A model generated the notes under the pieces. It did no database searches, was not told where the DNA came from, and saw only the letters and a list, made by a program, of their open reading frames with translations. 29,536 nt of DNA from Caccoplasma intestinavium (lineage in GTDB: Bacteria > Bacteroidota > Bacteroidia > Bacteroidales > UBA11471): the NCBI GenBank assembly GCA_018715885.1, contig DVKT01000047.1, positions 1-29,536 of the forward strand. Direction: 5' to 3'. A program made the translations under genes and the position numbers. Below, in pieces: positions 5,989-13,999 of this stretch. The stretch's first letter is position 1, and each line of letters begins with the position of its first letter.

Positions 5989-7065
5989 ATGGCAGACACA
6001 ATTATGAATCTGGAACCGATTACCCTGCCGGGTATCGAAAACAAACGTCCGCTCGTCATCGCCGGTCCATGCAGCGCCGAGACCGAAGACCAAGTACTCG
6101 AAACCGCCAAAGAGCTGGCTGCACAAGGTATCAAAATATTCCGTGCCGGAATATGGAAACCCCGTACCAAACCGGGTGGGTTCGAGGGCGTAGGCAGTAT
6201 CGGACTGCCCTGGTTGAAACGTGTGAAGGAAGAAACGGGCATGTATGTCTCGACCGAGGTAGCCAACCAATACCATGTATTCGAAGCACTCAAATACGGC
6301 GTGGATATTCTCTGGATAGGTGCCCGTACCGCTGCGAATCCTTTCTCGATGCAAGAGATAGCCGATGCATTGAAAGGCGTGGACATTCCTATCCTTATCA
6401 AAAACCCCGTCAATCCCGACCTTGAATTGTGGATCGGTGCCGTAGAACGCATCTACAATGCCGGAATACGTAAAATAGGTGTCATTCACCGGGGATTCAG
6501 CGCATATGATAAACGCATCTACCGAAATCTTCCCCAATGGCATATTCCCATCGAACTGCGTCGCCGGTTCCCGAATATTCCCATTATATGCGACCCCAGC
6601 CACATAGGCGGGAAACGAGATCTTATAGCTCCGCTCAGCCAGCAAGCCATGGACCTCGGATTTGACGGACTCATCATTGAATCGCACTGTAACCCTGATT
6701 GTGCATGGAGCGACGCATCGCAACAAGTTACCCCCGACGTTTTAGCTTATATTCTCGATATGCTTATCATAAGGGAAACATCACAAAGCACCGAAAACCT
6801 CAACGAATTGCGTCGGCAAATCGACGAACTCGATAACCAACTGCTCGACCTGCTGGCAAAACGCATGCGCATCTCTCGTGAAATCGGTTTGTATAAAAAA
6901 GAGCACGATATGCCTATTTTACAGGCCACCCGTTATGATGAAATCTTGAACAAACGCGTGGAACAAGCTTGTAACATGGATATGGACGGAGAATTTATGA
7001 AAACTATTTTGGCAGCGATCCACGAAGAGTCGATACGCCAACAAATGGTCATCATCAACAAATAA
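5989..7065 (+). CDS. DAHP synthase - chorismate mutase fusion
   Basis: This 358-residue protein combines the first aromatic-pathway enzyme with the branch-point mutase. Residues about 15-260 are a type I-beta 3-deoxy-7-phosphoheptulonate synthase, with IAGPCSAET (metal-binding Cys28), the GIWKPRTKPGGFEGVG loop, KNPVNPD, and CDPSHIGGKRD. Residues about 270-355 are an AroQ-class chorismate mutase: LNELRRQIDELDNQLLDLLAKRM followed by IGLYKKEHDMPI. The same C-terminal fusion is known from Prevotella and Porphyromonas, where prephenate binding to the mutase domain inhibits the synthase. It begins 23 bases after the aminotransferase gene. ATG 6004 is an alternative start five codons in. Confidence 0.93.
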   Translation: MADTIMNLEPITLPGIENKRPLVIAGPCSAETEDQVLETAKELAAQGIKIFRAGIWKPRTKPGGFEGVGSIGLPWLKRVKEETGMYVSTEVANQYHVFEALKYGVDILWIGARTAANPFSMQEIADALKGVDIPILIKNPVNPDLELWIGAVERIYNAGIRKIGVIHRGFSAYDKRIYRNLPQWHIPIELRRRFPNIPIICDPSHIGGKRDLIAPLSQQAMDLGFDGLIIESHCNPDCAWSDASQQVTPDVLAYILDMLIIRETSQSTENLNELRRQIDELDNQLLDLLAKRMRISREIGLYKKEHDMPILQATRYDEILNKRVEQACNMDMDGEFMKTILAAIHEESIRQQMVIINK

Positions 7066-7072
7066 TATCGAA

Positions 7073-7846
7073 ATGAAAATTCTGATTTTAGGGGCCGGGA
7101 AAATGGGCTCGTTTTTCTCAGACGTATTGAGTTTCGAACACGAAGTCGCTATATACGACACCGACCCTCAACGGCTGCGCTTCACATTCAACACGCAACG
7201 TATGACGACGATGGAAGAGATCGAAGCCTTCAAACCCGAACTGCTCATCAATGCAGCAACGGTCAAATACACGATCCCTGCTTTCGAATCCGTACTGCCG
7301 CACATTCCCGAATCTTGTATCATATCCGACATAGCTTCGGTAAAAACCGGACTCCCCGAATTTTACAAGAAAGCCAAACGGTCTTTCGTTTCGACACACC
7401 CGATGTTCGGCCCCACGTTTGCCAACCTCGGCAGTCTATCCGAAGAAAATGCCATCATCATCACCGAGTCGGACCATTTGGGGAAAGTCTTTTTCAAAGA
7501 CCTATACAGTCGCCTGCACCTCAACATCTTCGAATACACATTCAAGCAACACGATGAGACGATAGCCTATTCGCTTTCTATCCCGTTCGTTTCGACAATG
7601 GTATTCGCTGCTACGATGAAACATCAAGATGCTCCGGGCACGACATTCAAAAGACACATGAATATCGCAAGAGGCCTGTTCTCGGAGGACGACTACCTGC
7701 TTACCGAAATTCTCTTCAATCCCCACACCGGAGAACAACTGGAAAAAATACAAGAACAGTTGTCGACACTCCAAAATATCATCAAGCAAAAAGATAGTAC
7801 AGGCATGAAAAAATACCTCACGCAATTACGGGAAAATATCAAGTAA
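7073..7846 (+). CDS. tyrA: Prephenate dehydrogenase
   Basis: TyrA oxidatively decarboxylates prephenate to 4-hydroxyphenylpyruvate, the committed step to tyrosine. The 257-residue protein opens with the dinucleotide-binding motif ILGAGKMGS (GxGxxG at residues 7-12), and has the catalytic-histidine motif STHPMFGP (His109) after SDIASVKTG. It lacks a fused chorismate mutase and a C-terminal ACT domain, so control must come from the leader and from the DAHP synthase fusion. It starts seven bases after the previous gene and ends the operon just before a 17-bp terminator. Confidence 0.92.
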   Translation: MKILILGAGKMGSFFSDVLSFEHEVAIYDTDPQRLRFTFNTQRMTTMEEIEAFKPELLINAATVKYTIPAFESVLPHIPESCIISDIASVKTGLPEFYKKAKRSFVSTHPMFGPTFANLGSLSEENAIIITESDHLGKVFFKDLYSRLHLNIFEYTFKQHDETIAYSLSIPFVSTMVFAATMKHQDAPGTTFKRHMNIARGLFSEDDYLLTEILFNPHTGEQLEKIQEQLSTLQNIIKQKDSTGMKKYLTQLRENIK

Positions 7847-7861
7847 CCACCAAACTACCAC

Positions 7862-7901
7862 GAGAAAAGGGGATATGTATTCTGACATATCCCCTTTTCT
7901 C
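7862..7901. terminator. Bidirectional terminator between tyrA and trmN6
   Basis: GAGAAAAGGGGATATGT (7862-7878) pairs perfectly with ACATATCCCCTTTTCTC (7885-7901), a 17-bp stem with a 6-base loop. It lies between the convergent tyrA (stop 7846) and trmN6 (stop 7905) and contains T tracts within the 3' arm on each strand. Confidence 0.85.
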
Positions 7902-7904
7902 ATA

Positions 7905-8624
7905 TCACAACTGTAAATAAAAATCGCGTGTCAAATCGATATATTCGGGCGTCCATTCCAACGGTGCCGTCTCGATTGCCAAATTGTGTTCCTCCCGGAT
8001 TTCGGAAGGTTTGTTTACCCACTCGACCATTACCCGCTTGGGTGGCATACCTTCCCGACCACTCACCCACATGGTACGCCGAACAAAAAGCCCGTACTCC
8101 CGGGCTATGGCAGAAACCGAATCATGCAATCCTGCCGGAAATATAAGCGATATACGTCCTCCGGGAAGTAATAGCGACACAGCCCCACGCAAGAGAGACT
8201 CATATGTAAGACACCCGGTATGTCGAGCTGTGAGACGAGCTGCATCTTCGGGCAAAAGCGATTTTTCAAAATAAGGCGGATTCGATACAATGTGGTCATA
8301 CCGGACAGTTGTAGAAGTTGCAAAATCGAGAAAATCGGAGGTATGAATCCTTAGCCTGTTTTTCCACGGCGAACGATCGGTATTCTCGGCAGCCTGTTCT
8401 GCCGCGACAGCATCGATTTCCACGCCCTCTATCATTGTCCTGTCCGGTGTTCTTTGGGCAATCATCAAAGATATAAGGCCGGTTCCGCACCCGACATCAA
8501 GAATGCGGCGACATGCATCGACGTCGCACCACGCACCTATCAAAACACCGTCGGTACCGACTTTCATGGCACACCGGTCATGCCATACGGTAAATTGTTT
8601 GAACCGGAAATAGGGATTACTCAT
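7905..8624 (-). CDS. trmN6: tRNA1(Val) adenine-37 N6-methyltransferase
   Basis: This 239-residue protein is an S-adenosylmethionine-dependent Rossmann methyltransferase of the TrmN6/YfiC group, which methylates N6 of A37 in tRNA1(Val). It has the family N-terminus FRFKQFTVWHDRCAMKVGTDGVLIG, the cofactor loop ILDVGCGTG (41-49), and the adenine-methylating NPPY motif (115-118, SNPPYFEKSL). The target assignment is by family. The frame extends 18 codons upstream to an ATG at 8678, but the MSNPYFRF start at 8624 matches the family and leaves room for promoter elements. It is transcribed away from lon. Confidence 0.88.
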   Translation of the reverse strand: MSNPYFRFKQFTVWHDRCAMKVGTDGVLIGAWCDVDACRRILDVGCGTGLISLMIAQRTPDRTMIEGVEIDAVAAEQAAENTDRSPWKNRLRIHTSDFLDFATSTTVRYDHIVSNPPYFEKSLLPEDAARLTARHTGCLTYESLLRGAVSLLLPGGRISLIFPAGLHDSVSAIAREYGLFVRRTMWVSGREGMPPKRVMVEWVNKPSEIREEHNLAIETAPLEWTPEYIDLTRDFYLQL

Positions 8625-8655
8625 ATTATTTGGGACTTTTTCGTCGGCAAATAAA

Positions 8656-8663
8656 CAAAAATA
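8656..8663 (-). promoter_or_regulatory. -7 promoter element of trmN6
   Basis: The minus strand reads TATTTTTG, an exact TAnnTTTG match, 32 bases before the trmN6 start. The -33 element is not clear. Confidence 0.4.
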
Positions 8664-8701
8664 TATAATAATACCCATAGTCGATAAAGAATCATTAACT
8701 T

Positions 8702-8717
8702 TGGCACGTCAATTGCT
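8702..8717 (+). promoter_or_regulatory. Sigma-54 (-24/-12) promoter of lon
   Basis: TGGCACG-TCAA-TTGCT matches the sigma-54 consensus (TGGCACG, four bases, TTGCW) at every position. The invariant GG (8703-8704) and GC (8715-8716) are 10 bases apart, as required. Transcription would start near 8728, about 68 bases before lon. No TAnnTTTG element is seen between here and the gene. A bacterial enhancer-binding protein would be needed, and its site would be expected in the trmN6 5' region, but I could not identify one. Confidence 0.7.
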
Positions 8718-8795
8718 GTTTAGAAAGGTAAGCCAATTTGTGCGACAAAGTGCTGAATAAACCGAAACCTGACAAAATGACAAATACGATTAACT

Positions 8796-11273
8796 ATGAT
8801 TTCATCTGATAAAAACATCTTTTTCGATACCGACGAGAATACCAATATCGGCACGATTTTTGCCGAAATCGACGGATCGCCCGATATCGAATGTCCGGGT
8901 CTCGACGAAAAAAAATTACCGATTCTCCCCTTACGCAACATGGTGTTGTTTCCCGGCGTAACCCTTCCTATTACCGTTGGCAGGTCCAAGTCGCTGCAAC
9001 TGGTACGCGAAGCCGCCAAAAAGAAACAACTCATCGGCGTTGTCTGCCAGAAGGACATGTACAAAGACGATCCCGATGAAACCGACGACCTCTATCCTAT
9101 CGGTTCTATGGGAGAAATTATCAAGATACTGGAAATGCCCGACGGCAATACGACAGTCATTTTACAAGGGAAACAGCGTTTTCACCTTGATGAGGTTACG
9201 TCCTATTTTCCGTACATTACCGGAAATATCACGCTCCAACCCGAAATCATGCCCCAAGAAAACGACAAGGAATTCGAAGCATTGCTCGATGCATTGAAAG
9301 ACATTACGCTCGATGTGTTGAAGTCGATGCCCGAACCACCGAGAGAACTCATTTTTGCCTTGCGTAACATGGGCAATATGCTCTATCTCGTCAATTTCTT
9401 GTGCACGAATATTCCTTTTACGCCGCAACAGAAACAAGAGTTTCTCGATATTCCGACGGTAAAAGAGCGCGCTTTCGCCCTCTATGCCGCCCTGCGCAAA
9501 GAAGCTCAACTCCTCGAAATAAAAGCCGATATCCAATCGAAAACCCGTGCCGATATCAACCAGCAACAACGCGAGCATTTCCTGCAACAACAGATAAAAA
9601 CCATACAGGACGAGTTGGGTGGCAATAGCCAAGAGCAAGATATCGAAGAGCTTTCGCAAAAAGCGGCGCAAAAGAAATGGAGCGAAGAAGTCCAAGAAGT
9701 ATTCAATAAAGAGCTGCGTCGACTGGAACGACTTTACCCCCAATCTCCCGATTTTTCGGTACAGTACAACTACCTCGAAACGTTGACTGACTTGCCATGG
9801 GGTGAATACACGACAGATAACTTCAACTTGAAAAATGCCCAACGGCAACTCGACAAAGACCATTACGGTCTCGAAAAAGTCAAAGAGCGTATCATAGAAC
9901 ATCTCGCCGTACTCAAATTACGGGGAGATATGAAAGCTCCTATCATCTGCCTGTACGGTCCTCCGGGTGTGGGAAAAACCTCTTTGGGCAAATCGATCGC
10001 CGCCGCACTGAACCGCAAATACGTACGTGTTTCATTAGGCGGTCTGCACGACGAGGCCGAAATACGAGGGCATCGCCGTACTTATATCGGAGCCATGCCG
10101 GGACGAATCATTCAGGGCATACAGAAAGCGGGAGCCTCCAATCCGGTATTCGTTCTCGATGAAATCGATAAAATAGGCAACGACTTCAAGGGCGACCCGG
10201 CATCGGCACTTCTCGAAGTGCTCGACCCGGAGCAAAACAATGCGTTTCACGACAATTATCTCGACATCGACTACGACCTCTCGAAAGTATTGTTTATCGC
10301 CACGGCCAACAACCTGAACACCATCTCTCGGCCTCTGCTCGACCGTATGGAACTCATCGAAGTCTCGGGCTATATACAGGAAGAAAAAGTCGAGATAGGC
10401 CGACGCCACCTCATTCCCAAACAACTCGAAGAACATGGTTTGAACAAAGACGATCTCGATATACCCAAGAAAACAATGGCAGCCATCATCGAATCGTACA
10501 CGCGGGAATCGGGTGTACGGGAACTCGATAAAAAAATTGCGAAAATCATGCGGAAGGTCGCTCGAAAAAAAGCATCGGGCGAACAGTGGAACCATGAATT
10601 GTCCATAGACGAACTTGCGGAATATCTCGGCATGAAAGAATATATGCGCGACCGTTATGAAGGGAATGATTATGCCGGTGTAGTAACCGGTCTCGCATGG
10701 ACGGCCGTAGGTGGGGAAATTCTTTATATCGAGTCGAGTTTGAGCCGCAACAAAGGCGAAAAACTTACGCTCACAGGAAATCTGGGCGATGTGATGAAAG
10801 AATCCGCCGTTATCGCTTTGCAATATGTCAAAGCCCACGCCGATCAACTGGGTATCGACTACGACGTATTCAACCACTGGAATCTGCATATCCACGTACC
10901 CGAAGGCGCCATACCCAAAGACGGGCCGTCGGCCGGCATTACAATGGTAACATCTATCGCCTCGACATTCACCCAGCGTAAAGTACGGGCTCACCTCGCC
11001 ATGACGGGAGAAATCACACTTCGCGGCCGCGTACTGCCCGTCGGGGGTATCAAAGAAAAAATTCTTGCGGCAAAGCGTGCCGGCATCAAAGAGATCATTC
11101 TCTGCGAAGAAAACCGAAAAGATATCGAAGACATAAAAGAGAACTATCTCAAAGGGTTAAAATTCTACTATGTACACGATATAAAAGAGGTTCTCGATAT
11201 CGCCCTGCTCAAAGAAAAAGTCTCCCACCCGATAGACCTTTCCATACCCAAAGAATGTAGCGATAAAGAATGA
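8796..11273 (+). CDS. lon: ATP-dependent protease Lon
   Basis: Lon is a hexameric cytoplasmic protease that unfolds and degrades damaged and regulatory proteins. The 825-residue protein has all parts: the N-terminal substrate-binding domain from LPILPLRNMVLFPGV (about residue 41), a coiled region around residues 240-300, the AAA+ domain with Walker A GPPGVGKT (388-395) and Walker B VFVLDEIDK (Asp455-Glu456), and the C-terminal protease domain with the Ser712/Lys755 dyad in PKDGPSAG and GGIKEK. Length is typical of LonA. It is monocistronic, between a sigma-54-type promoter and a strong terminator, which suggests its expression is tied to a specific activator and not only to housekeeping sigma. 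Confidence 0.97.
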   Translation: MISSDKNIFFDTDENTNIGTIFAEIDGSPDIECPGLDEKKLPILPLRNMVLFPGVTLPITVGRSKSLQLVREAAKKKQLIGVVCQKDMYKDDPDETDDLYPIGSMGEIIKILEMPDGNTTVILQGKQRFHLDEVTSYFPYITGNITLQPEIMPQENDKEFEALLDALKDITLDVLKSMPEPPRELIFALRNMGNMLYLVNFLCTNIPFTPQQKQEFLDIPTVKERAFALYAALRKEAQLLEIKADIQSKTRADINQQQREHFLQQQIKTIQDELGGNSQEQDIEELSQKAAQKKWSEEVQEVFNKELRRLERLYPQSPDFSVQYNYLETLTDLPWGEYTTDNFNLKNAQRQLDKDHYGLEKVKERIIEHLAVLKLRGDMKAPIICLYGPPGVGKTSLGKSIAAALNRKYVRVSLGGLHDEAEIRGHRRTYIGAMPGRIIQGIQKAGASNPVFVLDEIDKIGNDFKGDPASALLEVLDPEQNNAFHDNYLDIDYDLSKVLFIATANNLNTISRPLLDRMELIEVSGYIQEEKVEIGRRHLIPKQLEEHGLNKDDLDIPKKTMAAIIESYTRESGVRELDKKIAKIMRKVARKKASGEQWNHELSIDELAEYLGMKEYMRDRYEGNDYAGVVTGLAWTAVGGEILYIESSLSRNKGEKLTLTGNLGDVMKESAVIALQYVKAHADQLGIDYDVFNHWNLHIHVPEGAIPKDGPSAGITMVTSIASTFTQRKVRAHLAMTGEITLRGRVLPVGGIKEKILAAKRAGIKEIILCEENRKDIEDIKENYLKGLKFYYVHDIKEVLDIALLKEKVSHPIDLSIPKECSDKE

Positions 11274-11295
11274 CCATAAAACTTATTTCCTTTAT

Positions 11296-11325
11296 AAAAG
11301 GGGTTACTTTGAGGTAACCCCTTTT
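11296..11325 (+). terminator. Intrinsic terminator of lon
   Basis: AAAAGGGGTTAC (11296-11307) pairs perfectly with GTAACCCCTTTT (11314-11325) around a 6-base loop and is followed by further T runs. It begins 22 bases after the lon stop. Confidence 0.85.
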
Positions 11326-11580
11326 TATTTTTTTTCTACAAAATAAAAACCGCCGTAGAAACTTTTTTATAATCGACATACGTCTAACGACAAAAATATA
11401 ATCATAGATATGCACATTAAACAATTCTTCAAAATATTATTTATGACAGCCCACATAACCCACCAAAATAAAAATATAGTCTCTGGTACATCATGATAAA
11501 ATCATAGATAATTATCCTAAACGTTTTTTGTTTGTTCATTATTTTTGTTCAAAAAAGAATATATTTCATTCTCAAATACC
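11326..11580 (+). other. AT-rich gap before the outer-membrane gene
   Basis: No convincing gene is seen here. The 10-base sequence ATCATAGATA occurs twice, at 11401-11410 and 11501-11510, exactly 100 bases apart. A TAnnTTTG-type element (TATTTTTG, 11540-11547) lies 33 bases before the next start, but no -33 element is found at the proper distance. This is the probable promoter region of the outer-membrane protein gene. Confidence 0.4.
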
Positions 11581-13872
11581 ATGTCAAAATCCATACTGTT
11601 TTTTCTTTGCCTTTTACTTGCCACCACTTTATCTGCCCAAGAAATCGAAATAGAAGGTCATGTACTCGACAGCGAACGAAACGACCTGATAGGAGCCGCT
11701 GTACGTTGCTTCGATAACGATTCCCTACTCGTGAAAAGCACCGTAACCGATAGCAAAGGCGACTTTACCTTGCATGTACCCGAAGGGAAAAGGGCGCTTC
11801 GTCTCCGCATCAATTACCTCGGGTACAAAGAACTGACTCTCATACTGAATCCCACAGAAGAAAAACTTATCCGTCTCGGAGACATCACACTGAGTGAAAA
11901 TACCGTACAAGTACAAGAGGTTACCGTAATAGGGAAACAAACCGTGCGTACCGAAGACAAAACAATGGTGTATCCTACCCGGGAGCAGTTACGCCACGCA
12001 TACGACGGATACAGCGCCTTGACATCTTTGATGATACCCGGAGTAAAAGCGAATATGCAGAACTCCACACCCACCTATCTCGACCAAGAGATATTTTTCT
12101 GCATCAACGGAATGGAAGCGACACAAGAAGAAGTAAACAATCTGAATCCGCGAGACATCAAACGGGTAGACTTCTACCCAAACGGTCGTTCGGATTATCC
12201 AGAAGCCGATGTCGTTCTCGACTATGTACTGAAAGAACGCGATTATGCCGGATCGGTCGCCCTCAACGGAAAAGAACAACTGAACAGACCTTACGGATAC
12301 GGCCGCGGAACAATCCAATATTTTCAAAAGAAATCGGAGTTCGCCCTCTCGGTATCGGACAAATATACCCATGCCAAAGATCGTAACGAGAGTTACACCG
12401 AGACGACTTACGGATTCCCGGGAAAAACAATCATCAATACCTCGAACGAACTTCCTTCAAGAGAAACCAACAATCACCTAAGCAGTTATTTCAACTATAT
12501 CTACAAGGATAAAAAGCAAACTGTCTATTCTTCTTTCCGCATGAACAGGAACATGGAAAAAAGCGATATATGGACACGTGAAACATTCAGCAATATGCCG
12601 GAAATCTATACCCGTCGGGAAAACAAACATTCGCTCGATTTACAACCCGCACTGAGAATGCGATATAACCGCGTACTGAAAAACGAACAACGTCTGCGAG
12701 TGGAATGGTATGGAAATCGCGGTAACAACGATTACAAACGCTGGTATGCCTACCATACCGACAACGTGATAACCTCGTCTTACAGTAACGCCACCGACGA
12801 GAAAAGTTGGCATACGAGTTTCAAAACCAGTTACAGCAAAACATTCAAGAACCGCTCTTCTCTCAGTGTGGAAGGTTATCAGGACTTTACCCGTACCGAC
12901 AACCGCAACATACGGGAAGGAAACGCCTCGGACGTCTATCTGAGCCGGGGTAACACACGCTTATACGCCACTTATGATTATCGGATAAAAAACAGACTGA
13001 ACTTACAATTCCGCCTGGCCGAACAGTTATCGTTCAGCCGGACGAGAAACCGGTCATCATTCGACCACCAGTTCATACCCTCCCTGCAACTTACTTTTAC
13101 GAAAAAAGCGCATAATTTGAGAATAAAGGCCTCTTTTAGAAGTACAGAACCCTCTGCCTCGGATATGACTACCACGGAATACAAAGACAACGAATATATG
13201 CTCCACACAGGAAATCCCGCTCTGAGAAACGAATGGAAATTCAACAGCCGAATCAGCTATACATGGACCCGAAACAATCTCTCGCTGATGCCCTATATCC
13301 AAAACAACGGCAAAACCCGAACCATGTATGAAAAAATCGATTACTCAGAAAAACATGGCGTGTTCATTTCCCGAAAAGAAAACGGTGGACTCGGCTTCTC
13401 GCAACAATACGGTCTAAACGTACAATATGAAGTCATTCCTCAACGGCTGTTCATAGGAGCAGAAGGGGCATACGCCCATATAAGCTCTTCGTTGTGGAAA
13501 AATTTTCATTACAATGCCTTTTTCGGAATCGGCGGATATACATATTTCATGTACAAAGGTTTTTCGGTCAACGCCAGTTGCAGTTACATCAATAAAAATT
13601 TCGACCCGTCCACAGCCGTACTGTCATCTCGACGGATAGGCATGAATATACAAGTTACATACAATATCGACAACTGGAACTTCTCTTTTTATACCTATAA
13701 CCCGTTTCTCAAAGGCGCATACGATACCGAATATGAACAGTTGACCTATACCTATAAATCGCATATAAGCAAATCTCGTGTCGAAACCGGAAACATATTC
13801 CACCTTATTATAAATTATCGCTTTACATTCGGAAATAAAAAGCACAAATTCCACAATGAAGATATGGAATAA
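11581..13872 (+). CDS. Outer-membrane beta-barrel protein with CarboxypepD-regulatory-like N-terminus
   Basis: This 763-residue protein has a signal peptide (MSKSILFFLCLLLATTLSAQ). A carboxypeptidase-regulatory-like beta-sandwich follows (about 22-105, EIEGHVLDSERNDLIGAAVRCF to INYLGYKEL), then a plug-like stretch with FCINGMEATQEEVNNLNPRDIKRVDFYPN at about 175-205. The long remainder is rich in alternating aromatic and polar strands, ending IINYRFTFG, typical of an outer-membrane barrel. It resembles the TonB-receptor-like barrel proteins of Bacteroidota. No SusD-like partner, anti-sigma factor or degradative enzyme lies beside it, so it is not a standard polysaccharide locus and the cargo is unknown. 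The frame opens 12 codons upstream, but MSKS begins the signal peptide. Confidence 0.8.
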   Translation: MSKSILFFLCLLLATTLSAQEIEIEGHVLDSERNDLIGAAVRCFDNDSLLVKSTVTDSKGDFTLHVPEGKRALRLRINYLGYKELTLILNPTEEKLIRLGDITLSENTVQVQEVTVIGKQTVRTEDKTMVYPTREQLRHAYDGYSALTSLMIPGVKANMQNSTPTYLDQEIFFCINGMEATQEEVNNLNPRDIKRVDFYPNGRSDYPEADVVLDYVLKERDYAGSVALNGKEQLNRPYGYGRGTIQYFQKKSEFALSVSDKYTHAKDRNESYTETTYGFPGKTIINTSNELPSRETNNHLSSYFNYIYKDKKQTVYSSFRMNRNMEKSDIWTRETFSNMPEIYTRRENKHSLDLQPALRMRYNRVLKNEQRLRVEWYGNRGNNDYKRWYAYHTDNVITSSYSNATDEKSWHTSFKTSYSKTFKNRSSLSVEGYQDFTRTDNRNIREGNASDVYLSRGNTRLYATYDYRIKNRLNLQFRLAEQLSFSRTRNRSSFDHQFIPSLQLTFTKKAHNLRIKASFRSTEPSASDMTTTEYKDNEYMLHTGNPALRNEWKFNSRISYTWTRNNLSLMPYIQNNGKTRTMYEKIDYSEKHGVFISRKENGGLGFSQQYGLNVQYEVIPQRLFIGAEGAYAHISSSLWKNFHYNAFFGIGGYTYFMYKGFSVNASCSYINKNFDPSTAVLSSRRIGMNIQVTYNIDNWNFSFYTYNPFLKGAYDTEYEQLTYTYKSHISKSRVETGNIFHLIINYRFTFGNKKHKFHNEDME

Positions 13873-13922
13873 ATAACCTGGTATTATTTCTCCCTTCAAA
13901 AACAATAAAAAACCGACTGTCG

Positions 13923-13950
13923 ATAGAGACGAATTTAGTTCCGTCTCTAT
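13923..13950 (+). other. Inverted repeat upstream of prfA
   Basis: ATAGAGACG (13923-13931) is the exact reverse complement of CGTCTCTAT (13942-13950), with a 10-base loop. No T run follows on the plus strand, so it is a poor terminator for the barrel-protein gene. It sits 23 bases upstream of the prfA -7 element and could be a protein-binding site or RNA hairpin. Confidence 0.4.
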
Positions 13951-13973
13951 GTAAAAGTTCCGTGGCGATTTTG

Positions 13974-13981
13974 TATATTTG
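13974..13981 (+). promoter_or_regulatory. -7 promoter element of prfA-pyrF
   Basis: TATATTTG is an exact TAnnTTTG element 19 bases before the prfA ATG. The possible TTG start at 13979 lies within it, which rules that start out. Confidence 0.55.
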
Positions 13982-13999
13982 CACTCAAATTGCCAATTT

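Noticed and set aside
5884..6726. 280-codon minus-strand frame opposite the DAHP synthase gene
   Set aside because: Antisense shadow of a strongly conserved enzyme, without motifs or a promoter.
10035..10994. 319-codon minus-strand frame opposite lon
   Set aside because: Antisense to the conserved AAA+ and protease domains of Lon; no independent support.
13979..13999. Start of prfA at TTG 13979
   Set aside because: It falls within the -7 element TATATTTG (13974-13981), and MSDNKLLEKL at ATG 14000 is the expected family start.
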